A DNA stretch of 64,000 nucleotides, taken from positions 5,017,501-5,081,500 of the forward strand of contig NZ_CP108581.1 of the NCBI RefSeq assembly GCF_036010665.1, given 5' to 3'. The DNA comes from Microbispora sp. NBC_01189. Its GTDB lineage: Bacteria; Actinomycetota; Actinomycetes; Streptosporangiales; Streptosporangiaceae. Within the stretch, counting starts at the first letter, position 1. Each line of letters starts with the position of its first letter. The translations under genes and the position numbers were made by a program. Of this stretch, positions 1-10,175 are shown in pieces. The notes beneath the pieces were generated by a model, which did no database searches, had not been told where the DNA came from, and was given only the letters and a program-made list of their open reading frames with translations.

Positions 1-1730
<1,730 letters not shown>

Positions 1731-1824
1731 ATATTATGCTCGCGTTCACTATGTGATCTCAGAGGCAGCAACCGGAGCCGCACGGCACGTTGAGTGTGTG
1801 TGCGGGTGGTTGTGTGTTTCATGG

Positions 1825-1942
1825 GGTTACGGCGGTTATAGCGGTGGGGAAACACCCGGTTACATTCCGAACCCGGAAGTTAAGCCCGCCAGCGCCGATG
1901 GTACTGCACCGGGGACGGTGTGGGAGAGTAGGACGCCGCCGG
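1825..1942 (+). rRNA. rrf: 5S ribosomal RNA
   Basis: This segment of about 118 nt begins GTTACGGCGGTTATAGCGG and contains the typical central block (CCCGGTTACATTCCGAACCC) and the 3' half that pairs back to the start (ACGCCGCCGG). It lies about 95 bp after the 23S 3' end, as expected in an rrn operon. Ends are placed by closing helix I and may be off by one or two bases. Confidence 0.95.
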
Positions 1943-1954
1943 ACAATCTTTTGA

Positions 1955-1990
1955 GGGGGGCCATCCCGTTGGGATGGCCCCCCTTTTTTT
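1955..1990 (+). terminator. rrn operon intrinsic terminator
   Basis: A perfect 13-bp stem (GGGGGGCCATCCC, 1955-1967, with its complement at 1971-1983) with a 3-nt loop is followed at once by seven T residues. It lies 12 bp after 5S rRNA and is a classic Rho-independent terminator ending the ribosomal operon. Confidence 0.93.
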
Positions 1991-2007
1991 GTGCCCAATG
2001 GTCGGCG

Positions 2008-2481
2008 TCATGGTGCGGCCGGCGTGACCGCGGCCTTCAGCAGAGGTTCGACGCGGTAGGGGATCTGGGTCGACAGGGCGATCGTCGTGTCCGTCCGCCG
2101 GACGGCCGGGGAGGCCAGGATCCGGGCGATGATCTCCTGCAGATGCGGCGTGCTGTGAGCGACCACCCGGCACAGCAGATCGGCCTGGCCGCTCGTGCCG
2201 TACACCTCGAGGATCTCCGGGATCTCGGCCAGTGTCTGCACCGCCTCCGTGAGCCGGCCCTGCGCGATCTGCAGCGAGGCGAAGGCGAGGATGGGATAAC
2301 CGATCTCCTCGGTGGCGATGGCGGGGCCGAAGTCCGTGATCACGCCGCGCGCGGTCAGCTTCTCCACGCGTGCCTGCACGGTGCCCCGGGCCACGCCGAG
2401 CAGGCGCGCCAGTTCCGTGAGCCCGATGCGGGGATGGGCCCGCATGGTGGTCAGCAGCCGGCTGTCGAGCGCGTCGAGCAT
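2008..2481 (-). CDS. Lrp/AsnC family transcriptional regulator
   Basis: A 157-residue protein with the two-part Lrp/AsnC layout. The N-terminal winged HTH covers about residues 1-60 (LDALDSRLLTTMRAHPRIG, then a LTELARLLGVARGTVQARVEKL recognition region). An alpha/beta RAM ligand-binding and oligomerisation domain covers about 65-150, including the GxxD-like turn GTSGQADLLCRVVA. These proteins are cytoplasmic DNA-binding proteins that usually sense an amino acid. It is divergent from phenylalanine hydroxylase with 131 bp between the starts, so by the usual logic of the family it probably controls that gene in response to an aromatic amino acid. The effector is inferred, not shown. Confidence 0.92.
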   Translation of the reverse strand: MLDALDSRLLTTMRAHPRIGLTELARLLGVARGTVQARVEKLTARGVITDFGPAIATEEIGYPILAFASLQIAQGRLTEAVQTLAEIPEILEVYGTSGQADLLCRVVAHSTPHLQEIIARILASPAVRRTDTTIALSTQIPYRVEPLLKAAVTPAAP

Positions 2482-2512
2482 GTGCCGAGGCTACGCCCGG
2501 AGTGGGCGATTC

Positions 2513-2571
2513 GACCAGTGTGATCAGGCGAAAACGATCGGTTTTGGGCGATCCGCCTACTACAACTGGTC
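2513..2571. promoter_or_regulatory. Divergent promoter region with two dyads (candidate Lrp operators)
   Basis: Between the lrp-like gene and phhA lies a widely spaced inverted repeat, GACCAGT (2513-2519) with ACTGGTC (2565-2571). Nested inside it is AAAAC (2531-2535) with GTTTT (2541-2545) around GATCG. Several phased sites are typical of Lrp-type control. A -10-like TATAGA (2604-2609) lies only 4 bp before the phhA ATG, so the phhA transcript may be leaderless. Confidence 0.45.
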
Positions 2572-2612
2572 ACTCTTGCCACCCGTAGGGCGACTTGCTG
2601 TCATATAGAAGT

Positions 2613-3503
2613 ATGTTCGAGGAAGCGCAGTTTTTCGCTCCGGTGGCGACGAAGGATGACGGTTCCGTCGTCGTCGAGCTGGCCACCAGCCACCCGGGGT
2701 TCGCGGACCTGGTCTACCGGGAGCGGCGCAACGCGATCGCGGCGCTGGCGCTAGGTCACACGCCCGGCGACCCGATTCCCGTCGCCGAGTACACCGACGA
2801 GGAACACCACGTGTGGGCGCTCGTCACCAAGGAACTGGCGGTCAAGCACCACAGGTACGCGGTGCGCGAGTTCCTCCGGGCGGCGGAACGGCTCGGGCTG
2901 CCCGAGCACCGCATCCCGCAGCTGCAGGAGGTCAGCGACCTGCTCCATCCGCTCACCGGCTTCCGCTACCTGCCCGCCGCCGGGCTGGTGCCGCTCCGTG
3001 AGTTCTACGGCGTGCTGGCCGACGGCCTGTTCCACTCCACGCAGTACATCCGGCACCACTCGATGCCCTTCTACACGCCGGAGCCGGACGTCATCCACGA
3101 GGTGATCGGCCACGCCAACACTCTCGCCTCGCCCCGGTTCGCGGAGCTGTACCGGGCCGCCGGGCGGGCGGCGCGGCGCATGGAGACCACCGAGGCCCTG
3201 GAGTTCGTCTCCAAGGTGTTCTGGTTCACGCTGGAGTTCGGCGTCATGCGGGAGGACGGCGAGCTCAGGGCGTACGGCGCGGGGATCCTCAGCTCGTACG
3301 GCGAGATCGAGGAGTTCCGCGGGATGGACATCCGCCCGCTCGACCTCGCCGTGATGGGCACCACCAAGTACGACATCACCAAGTATCAGGAGGTGCTCTT
3401 CGAGGCGGCCTCGTTCGACCACCTCGAAGACACCGTCGGGACGTTCTGGGACACCTGCGACGACGACGCCGTCACCCGGCTCCTGTCCGGGGGCCGGCCG
3501 TAG
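2613..3503 (+). CDS. phhA: Phenylalanine 4-monooxygenase
   Basis: An aromatic amino acid hydroxylase that converts L-phenylalanine to L-tyrosine using tetrahydropterin and O2, the entry step of phenylalanine catabolism. The 296-residue protein has the family signature HEVIGH. His162 and His167 with Glu208 (in FWFTLEFG) form the 2-His-1-carboxylate iron site. RHHSMPFYTPEPDVIHE is the usual preceding segment. Length matches bacterial enzymes without the regulatory ACT domain. The ATG at 2613 is preferred over a TTG six codons upstream, because the protein then starts at the conserved MFEEAQFF. There is no strong Shine-Dalgarno sequence, and a -10 box lies immediately upstream, which suits leaderless translation. 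It is divergent from an Lrp/AsnC regulator. Confidence 0.95.
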   Translation: MFEEAQFFAPVATKDDGSVVVELATSHPGFADLVYRERRNAIAALALGHTPGDPIPVAEYTDEEHHVWALVTKELAVKHHRYAVREFLRAAERLGLPEHRIPQLQEVSDLLHPLTGFRYLPAAGLVPLREFYGVLADGLFHSTQYIRHHSMPFYTPEPDVIHEVIGHANTLASPRFAELYRAAGRAARRMETTEALEFVSKVFWFTLEFGVMREDGELRAYGAGILSSYGEIEEFRGMDIRPLDLAVMGTTKYDITKYQEVLFEAASFDHLEDTVGTFWDTCDDDAVTRLLSGGRP

Positions 3504-3518
3504 GGGCTCGTCCCCGGC

Positions 3519-4988
3519 TCAGGGCGCGGGGACGATCAGCAGGGCGTCGCCGACTCCTCGTTCCACGCCGTCGGACGGGTGGTTGACCACCTTCTTGCCG
3601 ATGACCATGGCGCTCGACCCGCCGCCGTCCAGGTTGATCGCGTCGTGCGCCCCGAGCCAGCGCATGAGCTCGGCCGCCTCGAAGAACGACGCGCCGATCG
3701 CGGCGCCGGGATCGCGGCCGTCCACGACCGCGATGACGAGCTTGCCGTTCCGGGTGACGCCGGCGAGCGTCCGGGGGTGGCGGCGCAGGATCATGTTGGT
3801 GTTGGCCATGCCGTCCCGGCCGGGGGTGATCGTCGTCCGGCCGCCGCGGACCAGGCCCACGGCGCCGCCGATGATGTTCGTCTCCGGCGTCAGCGGAACG
3901 GCCCTCTTCGTGCGCAGGTCGGTGACCCGGGTCGTGACCTTGATCGTCGTCCCCTCGGTCACGTGCTCCGACAGCCAGTCGGCGCCCGCTCCGACGCCGT
4001 GCAGCACCCGCATCCCACGGGTGACCTTGCCACCCGTGTCGCGGACGGCCAGCACCTTGCCGGTCGCGTCGAGGACCGCCTCGACGCCGTCGTCCTCCGG
4101 GGTGTCACGCCCGAGTTCCTCGGTGTAGAGGACCACCTCGTCCGGCTGCGGCACCCGGTTGAGGCCGGCCACCTGGACGGTCGCCCCGTCGGCCGCGCGG
4201 GCGACCACGGAGGAGGACAACTCGGTGACCCGGGCCGTACGGCCCTTGAGGACCAGGCCGACGCGGCCGGGGACCGCCTCACTGAGCAGTTTGCCGCCCA
4301 CGACCGAGATGCCGGTGGGGTCGCCGCGGAACGCGGGAAGTGTGTGGATGTCGAAGAAGCCGCCGTTCACCGCCGCCACGGCCTTGGCGGCGGTGGCCAT
4401 CGCCGAGACCTTCTCCCGTTTGGCGACGCTCGTGCCCACCGAGGATCGGTAGGAGCCGCGGAAGGTGCGGGGATCGACCACGATCACCCGCACGCTCCAG
4501 GGGCCGGTGGTGACGAAGCCGTCGTCGCCCTGGAAGTCCACCTTCGCGTTCACGCCGGCGTCCTTGAGCTGCTTGACGACCTTGGCGGCCTCGGTCTTCT
4601 GGCTGAGCGGCCAGCCGCCGACGCGGACCATGTAGTAGTCGCCGGCGGGGAAGTCGGCCACGGCCGGCCGGGTGAACTTCACCACCGTGGGAGTGAACCC
4701 CGCCGCCTGTACGGCGTCCGCCTGGGCCTGCGCGTTGGACTCGGACATGAAATCCTTGCCCGCCACGACGACGCTGACCGTGTACCCGTCCTTCGCGGTG
4801 CCGTGCTGGAGCGTGAAGTAGCTGATGCCGGGTCCGAGGCTCTTGGCCGCCGACTTCGGTATCCCGGGCGCGCCGAGCGGGAAGCTCGTCGTCGGCAGAC
4901 CGGCGACGGGTTCGGCGGCTGCCGGGGCCGTAAGGGTGGTCGTCGTCAGGGCCAGTGCTGCGGCCCCGGCGATCAGGCGGCGTCTCAT
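3519..4988 (-). CDS. Secreted phosphodiester glycosidase-family protein with SPOR domain
   Basis: The 489-residue precursor starts with a Sec signal peptide (MRRRLIAGAAALALTTTTLTAPAAA, cleavage near 26). A SPOR-like repeat pair follows at about 60-165 (YTVSVVVAGKDF...YYMVRVGGWPL), a fold that binds denuded peptidoglycan glycan in other proteins. The C-terminal half is a NAGPA/DUF2233 phosphodiester glycosidase domain with the characteristic VNGGFFD and AINLDGGGSSAM motifs. It is probably exported and acts at the cell wall; the substrate is unknown. The ATG at 4988 has GGGGAG eight bases upstream. The longer reading frame to 5066 would put about 26 charged residues before the signal peptide and is rejected. 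Confidence 0.85.
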   Translation of the reverse strand: MRRRLIAGAAALALTTTTLTAPAAAEPVAGLPTTSFPLGAPGIPKSAAKSLGPGISYFTLQHGTAKDGYTVSVVVAGKDFMSESNAQAQADAVQAAGFTPTVVKFTRPAVADFPAGDYYMVRVGGWPLSQKTEAAKVVKQLKDAGVNAKVDFQGDDGFVTTGPWSVRVIVVDPRTFRGSYRSSVGTSVAKREKVSAMATAAKAVAAVNGGFFDIHTLPAFRGDPTGISVVGGKLLSEAVPGRVGLVLKGRTARVTELSSSVVARAADGATVQVAGLNRVPQPDEVVLYTEELGRDTPEDDGVEAVLDATGKVLAVRDTGGKVTRGMRVLHGVGAGADWLSEHVTEGTTIKVTTRVTDLRTKRAVPLTPETNIIGGAVGLVRGGRTTITPGRDGMANTNMILRRHPRTLAGVTRNGKLVIAVVDGRDPGAAIGASFFEAAELMRWLGAHDAINLDGGGSSAMVIGKKVVNHPSDGVERGVGDALLIVPAP

Positions 4989-5156
4989 GCGGTTTACTCC
5001 CCATTGGTGATCCTTGCGGGACCATCGTGGCGAGGCTGACACCCGTTGTGGAGGCAAACGCGCCAAAGGGCATCAAATTGCGATGTGAAACGGCCGACAG
5101 CATGCACAAAAATCGGACTAAAGGAACATAATCGCCCAAAGTGTGCATTCGACGGC

Positions 5157-5372
5157 TTACGCGGGGTCGAGGGGGGCGCGGGCGTCCATCTCCCGGGCCC
5201 GCTGCACGAACTCCTGCGCGGAGCGGGCCTCGATGTGGACGAGGAGCCCGTCGGGTCGGCGGAACAGGCCCCAGTAGTGGGTGGTGGCCTGGCCCCACCA
5301 GATGGTCCAGCCGGGGAAACGCGCGGACAGGGCCCGTACCACCACGGCCGGGCTGATTCGGGGTTCGCTCAT
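5157..5372 (-). CDS. Small conserved hypothetical protein
   Basis: A 71-residue protein without a recognisable catalytic motif. It has a compact alpha/beta look with an aromatic-rich core (FPGWTIWWGQATTHYWGLFRRPDG) followed by an acidic/basic helix (SAQEFVQRAREMD). Short proteins with this W/Y-rich pattern occur in actinomycetes, but I do not recognise a named family. The ATG at 5372 is chosen; a GTG three codons upstream (5381) is possible. It sits alone between the glycosidase gene and the PucR regulator, all on the minus strand. Confidence 0.6.
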   Translation of the reverse strand: MSEPRISPAVVVRALSARFPGWTIWWGQATTHYWGLFRRPDGLLVHIEARSAQEFVQRAREMDARAPLDPA

Positions 5373-5539
5373 CGTGGGCACGCTTCGAGATAAGCACGAC
5401 TCGGTGCGTGATCGCGAGTGTGCGAAGGGTAGCGGGTAGGAACTCTTACACCGGGGACGAGATACCTACGCTCCGGTTATGGCATCTCCGCGTCTCCACG
5501 GGCGGTTGCCCGCCGCAGGCGGTGGCGGCCGGATCGCGC

Positions 5540-7204
5540 TCAGCCGTTCTCGCGGCGGAAGGTCTCCAGGGCCAGCAGCGCGATATGCAGCGACAGGCAC
5601 GACTCGACGTCGTCGAGGTCGGTGTCGAGGACGCGCTCCAGCCGCCGCAGCCGGTCGTAGAAGGCGGGCCGGGACAGGTGGGCCTTCTGGGCGGCCACCG
5701 CCTTGTTGCGGCCCGAGTCGAGGTAGACGCGCAGGATCCGGGTCAGGTCGCCGTGCCGCTGCGCATCGTGGGCGAGCAGGGCGCCGAGCTCGCGTTCGGC
5801 GAAGGTCTGGAGCCGCGCGTCGTCCCGCAGCAGGTGCAGCAGCCCGCGCAGCCGCAGATCGGGCAGGCGGTAGAACGGCCGTCCGTCAGGCTGGCGCACC
5901 GCGACCGCGGCGACCTGCTCAGCCTCCAGGAAGCTGCGCCGTACGTCCTTGATCGATTCCACGACGGAGCCGGCCGCGAGCACGAACGGGGTGACGAACC
6001 CGGCCCGCAGACGCTCGGCCAGGGTGTCGAGCGCCGTCTCGGCGGCCGTACGGGGCGGCAGCGGCAGCAGCACCCCCACGCTGCTCTGGTCGAGCGCTCC
6101 CACCAGGGCGGGCAGCTTGGCTTCACGGCAGGCGGCGGCGCCGGCCTCGGCCAGTTCGCCGAGCCTGGCCTGCTCGCCCAGCGCGGTGCCGGCCGGAACC
6201 GCGCCAACCACTGGGCCGGCCGGGACCGCGCCGGCCACTGGGCCGGCCGGAGAGGTCAGGCGGATCACGGCGCTGACCAGCCTGCGGCCGGTGAGCGGGA
6301 CGCCGACGGCGCGGGCCCGCGCGGCGGCCTCGTCGGGATCGGCGTAGGCGTGGGTGAGGATGCCGGTCAGTATCGTGCCGTGCGCCTGCCGCTCCAGGGA
6401 CTCCTGGTGCCGCTCCAGCAGGCGGCCGAGCGCGAGAGTGGTCGCCGCGCGTTCGGCGAGCACGATGTCGCGGGGGCCGGGTGGGCCGTCGCACAGCAGG
6501 ATGAGCCGTCCCCAGTCCTGGCCCCGGGCCCCGACCATGGTCACCAGCCATCCGGCGGCGGCGTCGTAGGCGGTCCGCCCGGACGGCATGACCGCGCGCG
6601 ACCTCGCCTCCCAGTTGGCCAGCACGGTGCCGGTGTCGCCTCCGGCGGCGTCGCAGGCCAGCACCTGGTGGGCGAGGTTCTCCAGCAGCGCCGGGCGGCC
6701 GGAGAAGCGGACGACCTGGTTCAGCACCTCCCCCGGGGAGGCGCCCTCGACGGACAGCTCGGTGAAGACCTCGTGCAGCTGCTCGGAGGCCCGTAACTCC
6801 TGGAGCTGGCTGTCGATGATCCGCGCGTGGACCGCCTCGGTGATCTGCACGAAGGGCGTCTCGCGGCCCAGCGTGACGAGCGGCAGCCCGTGTTCCTCCG
6901 CGGCCCTGACCACCGCCCTCGGCAGCTCGCGGACGAACCGGCGGCCGAGCTCCACGATCAGTCCTGAGGCGCCCACCTCGGCCAGTTCGCCGATGTAGTC
7001 GGTCAGACTGCCGGGTTCGCCCGGCAGCGCCACCCCGGTCGTGAGGACGAGCTCGCCGCCGCGCAGCAGGTGCGCGATGTCGTGGACCTCGCCGACGTGC
7101 ACCCAGCGCACCCGGGTGTCGAGCCGGTCGCCGCCCGCCACCACCCGGGGGTCGCCGCGCCGCACCGTGTCAAGCGCGAGCACGTCGGCGACCGTGGGGA
7201 GCAT
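5540..7204 (-). CDS. PucR family transcriptional regulator
   Basis: The 554-residue protein has the PucR layout. The N-terminal purine-catabolism domain (about 1-125) has the motif RVRWVHVGEVHD...LLRGGELVLTTG. A GGDEF-like central region (about 290-400) follows, and the C-terminal HTH_30 domain has LTRILRVYLDSGRNKAVAAQ...LSRPAFYDRLRRLERVL. In actinobacteria, PucR proteins often activate purine, pyrimidine or amine catabolic genes next to them. It is divergent from the aminotransferase/mmsA pair 120 bp away and is the likely local activator of that pair. The inducer cannot be read from sequence, but beta-alanine or a related metabolite is a reasonable guess. Confidence 0.9.
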   Translation of the reverse strand: MLPTVADVLALDTVRRGDPRVVAGGDRLDTRVRWVHVGEVHDIAHLLRGGELVLTTGVALPGEPGSLTDYIGELAEVGASGLIVELGRRFVRELPRAVVRAAEEHGLPLVTLGRETPFVQITEAVHARIIDSQLQELRASEQLHEVFTELSVEGASPGEVLNQVVRFSGRPALLENLAHQVLACDAAGGDTGTVLANWEARSRAVMPSGRTAYDAAAGWLVTMVGARGQDWGRLILLCDGPPGPRDIVLAERAATTLALGRLLERHQESLERQAHGTILTGILTHAYADPDEAAARARAVGVPLTGRRLVSAVIRLTSPAGPVAGAVPAGPVVGAVPAGTALGEQARLGELAEAGAAACREAKLPALVGALDQSSVGVLLPLPPRTAAETALDTLAERLRAGFVTPFVLAAGSVVESIKDVRRSFLEAEQVAAVAVRQPDGRPFYRLPDLRLRGLLHLLRDDARLQTFAERELGALLAHDAQRHGDLTRILRVYLDSGRNKAVAAQKAHLSRPAFYDRLRRLERVLDTDLDDVESCLSLHIALLALETFRRENG

Positions 7205-7257
7205 GGTCCGAGGCTACCTGTGCGGGCGCGGAGCCGGTGACGTCCGCCATTGTGTAA

Positions 7258-7268
7258 GCGGAATCCGC
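7258..7268. promoter_or_regulatory. Candidate PucR operator (GCGGA-a-TCCGC)
   Basis: A perfect 5-bp dyad GCGGA/TCCGC with a one-base centre lies midway between the divergent PucR gene and the aminotransferase operon. It is the only clear symmetric element in the 120-bp gap. Assignment to PucR rests on location only. Confidence 0.3.
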
Positions 7269-7324
7269 ATTCTCCCGACAGGCTGACGGGTGAGCCTTCG
7301 CCCGTCAGCCGGGATACTCAGAAC

Positions 7325-8620
7325 ATGTCGGACCTTCTCGCGCGCCATCGCGCGGTCATGCCCAACTGGATGGCCCTCTACTACGACGAGCCCATCGAGA
7401 TCGTCGGCGGCAAGGGCAACCGGGTCGTCGACGCGGACGGGAAGAGCTACCTCGACTTCTTCGCCGGGATCCTGACCAACATGATCGGGTATGACGTACC
7501 CGAGGTGCGGGAGGCCGTCGAGCGTCAGCTCGCCACCGGGGTCGTGCACACCTCGACGCTGTACCTCCTCCGCACCCAGGTCGAGCTGGCCGAGAAGATC
7601 GCCCGCCTGTCGGGCATCCCGGACGCCAAGGTCTTCTTCACCAACTCCGGCACCGAGGCCAACGAGACGGCCCTGCTGCTGGCCACCTACGCCCGGGGCA
7701 CCGACCAGGTGCTCGCGATGCGGCAGAGCTACCACGGCCGGTCGTTCGGCGCGATCAGCGTCACCTCCAACCGCGCCTGGAAGAACAACTCGCTGTCGCC
7801 GCTCAACGTGCACTTCCTGCACGGCGCAGACCGCCACCTCACGCAGTTCCGCGGCATGTCCGACGCCGACTACGTCGCCGCCTGCGTGGACGACCTGCGC
7901 CACGTGCTCGCCACCGCCGTCACCGGGAACGTCGCCGCGCTGATCGCCGAGCCCGTCCAGGGCGTCGGCGGCTTCACCGCGGCCCCCGACGGGCTGTTCG
8001 CCGCGTACAAGGAGGTCCTCGACGAGGAGGGCATCCTGTTCGTCAGCGACGAGGTGCAGACGGGCTGGGGCCGTACGGGCTCGGCGTTCTTCGGCATCCA
8101 GAACCACGGCGTGACGCCGGACATGATGACCTTCGCCAAGGGACTCGGCAACGGCTTCGCGGTCGGCGGCATCGTGGCGCGCGGCGACCTCATGGACGGC
8201 CCGCACGCCATCGGCCTGTCGACCTTCGGCGGCAACCCGATCTCGATGGCGGCGGCTAACGCGACGCTCGACTACGTGCTCGACCACGATCTGCAGGCCA
8301 ACGCGGCGCGCACCGGGGAGATCCTGATCTCCGGGCTGCGCGAGGCGGCCGGGCGGCTGCCCGTCGTGGGCGGCGTCCGGGGCCGCGGCCTGATGTTCGC
8401 CGTCGACCTGGTCGACCCCGCCACCGGAGCGCCGGCCCCCGCGCTGGCCGCCCGCTTCATGGAGGAGACCAGGAAGCTCGGCCTGCTCGCCGGCAAGGGC
8501 GGCCTGTACGGGAGCACGCTGCGCATGGCCCCGCCGCTCACCCTCACCGAGGACGAGGCCCGCGAGGGCCTCGGCATCCTCGTCACCGTTCTGGAGACCG
8601 TCGACGATGAAGCACGTTAA
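7325..8620 (+). CDS. Class III PLP aminotransferase (beta-alanine/omega-amino acid type)
   Basis: The 431-residue fold-type I aminotransferase has the PLP-site features [13 protein letters not shown] (phosphate and aromatic contact), [12 protein letters not shown] (Asp binding the pyridine N) and the Schiff-base Lys272 in [11 protein letters not shown]. The [17 protein letters not shown] segment resembles AGXT2/beta-alanine:pyruvate-type enzymes. It probably transfers the amino group of beta-alanine, or another omega-amino acid, to pyruvate or glyoxylate, giving malonate semialdehyde. The ATG at 7325 is used, with GGGA about 10 bp upstream. Its end overlaps the start of mmsA by 14 bp, so the two are translationally coupled and form one pathway: transamination, then oxidative CoA acylation. 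Confidence 0.88.
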   Translation: MSDLLARHRAVMPNWMALYYDEPIEIVGGKGNRVVDADGKSYLDFFAGILTNMIGYDVPEVREAVERQLATGVVHTSTLYLLRTQVELAEKIARLSGIPDAKVFFTNSGTEANETALLLATYARGTDQVLAMRQSYHGRSFGAISVTSNRAWKNNSLSPLNVHFLHGADRHLTQFRGMSDADYVAACVDDLRHVLATAVTGNVAALIAEPVQGVGGFTAAPDGLFAAYKEVLDEEGILFVSDEVQTGWGRTGSAFFGIQNHGVTPDMMTFAKGLGNGFAVGGIVARGDLMDGPHAIGLSTFGGNPISMAAANATLDYVLDHDLQANAARTGEILISGLREAAGRLPVVGGVRGRGLMFAVDLVDPATGAPAPALAARFMEETRKLGLLAGKGGLYGSTLRMAPPLTLTEDEAREGLGILVTVLETVDDEAR

Positions 8621-10100
8621 CCACTGGATCGGGGGCGCTCGCACCGGCGAGGGCGCCCGTACGGCCGAGCTGTTCGATCCGGCGACGGGCGAGGTGAGCG
8701 GCCGGGTGTCGCTCGCCTCGGCCGGGGAGGTCGACGCGGCCGTGGACGCGGCCGCGGGCGCCTTCCCCGCCTGGAGGGACGCCTCGCTGGTCAGGCGCAC
8801 GCAGGTGCTGTTCCGGTTCCGCGAGCTGATGGACGCGCACCGCGACGAGCTGGCCGCGCTGATCACCGCCGAGCACGGCAAGGTCCACTCCGACGCGCTG
8901 GGCGAGGTGGCCCGCGGCCTGGAGGTCGTGGAGTTCGCCTGCGGCATTCCCCACCTGCTCAAGGGCGGCCACTCGGAGAACGTCTCGACCCGCGTCGACT
9001 CCTACTCGATCCGCCAGCCGCTCGGGGTGGTCGCGGGGATCACGCCGTTCAACTTCCCGGCGATGGTGCCGATGTGGATGTTCCCGGTGGCCATCGCCTG
9101 CGGGAACACGTTCGTGCTCAAGCCCTCCGAGCGCGACCCCTCGGCGTCGCTGCTCATCGCCGAGCTGTGGCGGCGGGCGGGACTGCCGGACGGCGTGTTC
9201 AACGTCGTCCAGGGCGACAAGGTCGCGGTCGACCGGCTGCTGGAGCACCCGGCCGTACGGGCGGTGTCGTTCGTCGGCTCCACGCCGATCGCCCGGTACG
9301 TGTACGAGACGGGGACGGCCCACGGCAAGCGGGTGCAGGCCCTCGGCGGCGCCAAGAACCACATGCTCGTGCTGCCCGACGCCGACCTCGACCTGGTCGC
9401 CGACTCGGCCGTCTCGGCGGGCTTCGGCTCGGCGGGGGAGCGGTGCATGGCGATCTCCGTGGTGCTCGCCGTCGACCCGGTCGGCGACGACCTGGTCGAG
9501 AAGATCGTGTCGCGGGTGCGCGACCTGACCGTCGGCCCGGGCGACGACCCCGAGTCGCAGATGGGCCCGCTGGTCACCGCGGCGCACCGCGACAAGGTCG
9601 AGTCGTACCTCGACCTCGGCGTCGAGGAGGGCGCCAAGCTCGTGGTCGACGGCCGGGAGACGCCGGTGCGGGGCGGCCGGGGCGGCGGCTTCTGGCTGGG
9701 CCCCACCGTGCTCGACCACGTGCCGCCGGACTCCCGCGTCCACCGCGAGGAGATCTTCGGCCCGGTGCTGTCGATCGTGCGGGTCCGCTCGTACGAGGAG
9801 GGCCTGGAGCTGATCAACACCGGCGAGTACGGCAACGGCACGGCGATCTTCACCAACGACGGCGGCGCGGCCCGGCGTTTCCAGAACGAGGTGGAGGTGG
9901 GCATGGTCGGCATCAACGTGCCGATCCCGGTGCCGATGGCGTTCTACAGCTTCGGCGGCTGGAAGGCCTCGCTGTTCGGCGACACCCACGTGCACGGCAC
10001 CGAGGGGGTCCACTTCTACACGCGGGGCAAGGTCGTCACCTCCCGGTGGCTCGACCCCTCCCACGGCGGAGTGAACCTGGGCTTCCCCGTCAACGGCTGA
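8607..10100 (+). CDS. mmsA: CoA-acylating methylmalonate/malonate-semialdehyde dehydrogenase
   Basis: The 497-residue ALDH-superfamily enzyme has the MmsA-specific pattern. The cysteine nucleophile Cys280 is in [23 protein letters not shown] replaces the usual glutamate general base of hydrolytic ALDHs, and [21 protein letters not shown] forms the NAD site. Enzymes with this signature convert malonate or methylmalonate semialdehyde plus CoA and NAD+ to acetyl- or propionyl-CoA plus CO2. Directly coupled to the upstream aminotransferase, it most likely finishes beta-alanine or valine-derived beta-aminoisobutyrate breakdown, as in reductive pyrimidine catabolism. The earlier enzymes of that pathway are not in the window. 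Confidence 0.92.
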   Translation: MKHVNHWIGGARTGEGARTAELFDPATGEVSGRVSLASAGEVDAAVDAAAGAFPAWRDASLVRRTQVLFRFRELMDAHRDELAALITAEHGKVHSDALGEVARGLEVVEFACGIPHLLKGGHSENVSTRVDSYSIRQPLGVVAGITPFNFPAMVPMWMFPVAIACGNTFVLKPSERDPSASLLIAELWRRAGLPDGVFNVVQGDKVAVDRLLEHPAVRAVSFVGSTPIARYVYETGTAHGKRVQALGGAKNHMLVLPDADLDLVADSAVSAGFGSAGERCMAISVVLAVDPVGDDLVEKIVSRVRDLTVGPGDDPESQMGPLVTAAHRDKVESYLDLGVEEGAKLVVDGRETPVRGGRGGGFWLGPTVLDHVPPDSRVHREEIFGPVLSIVRVRSYEEGLELINTGEYGNGTAIFTNDGGAARRFQNEVEVGMVGINVPIPVPMAFYSFGGWKASLFGDTHVHGTEGVHFYTRGKVVTSRWLDPSHGGVNLGFPVNG

Positions 10101-10175
10101 GATCCGCACGGCGGGCCGCTCCGGGGTGCCGGGCCAGTAGGCTCGGGACGTCCGTCTCTTCCCTGGGGGTCGTGC

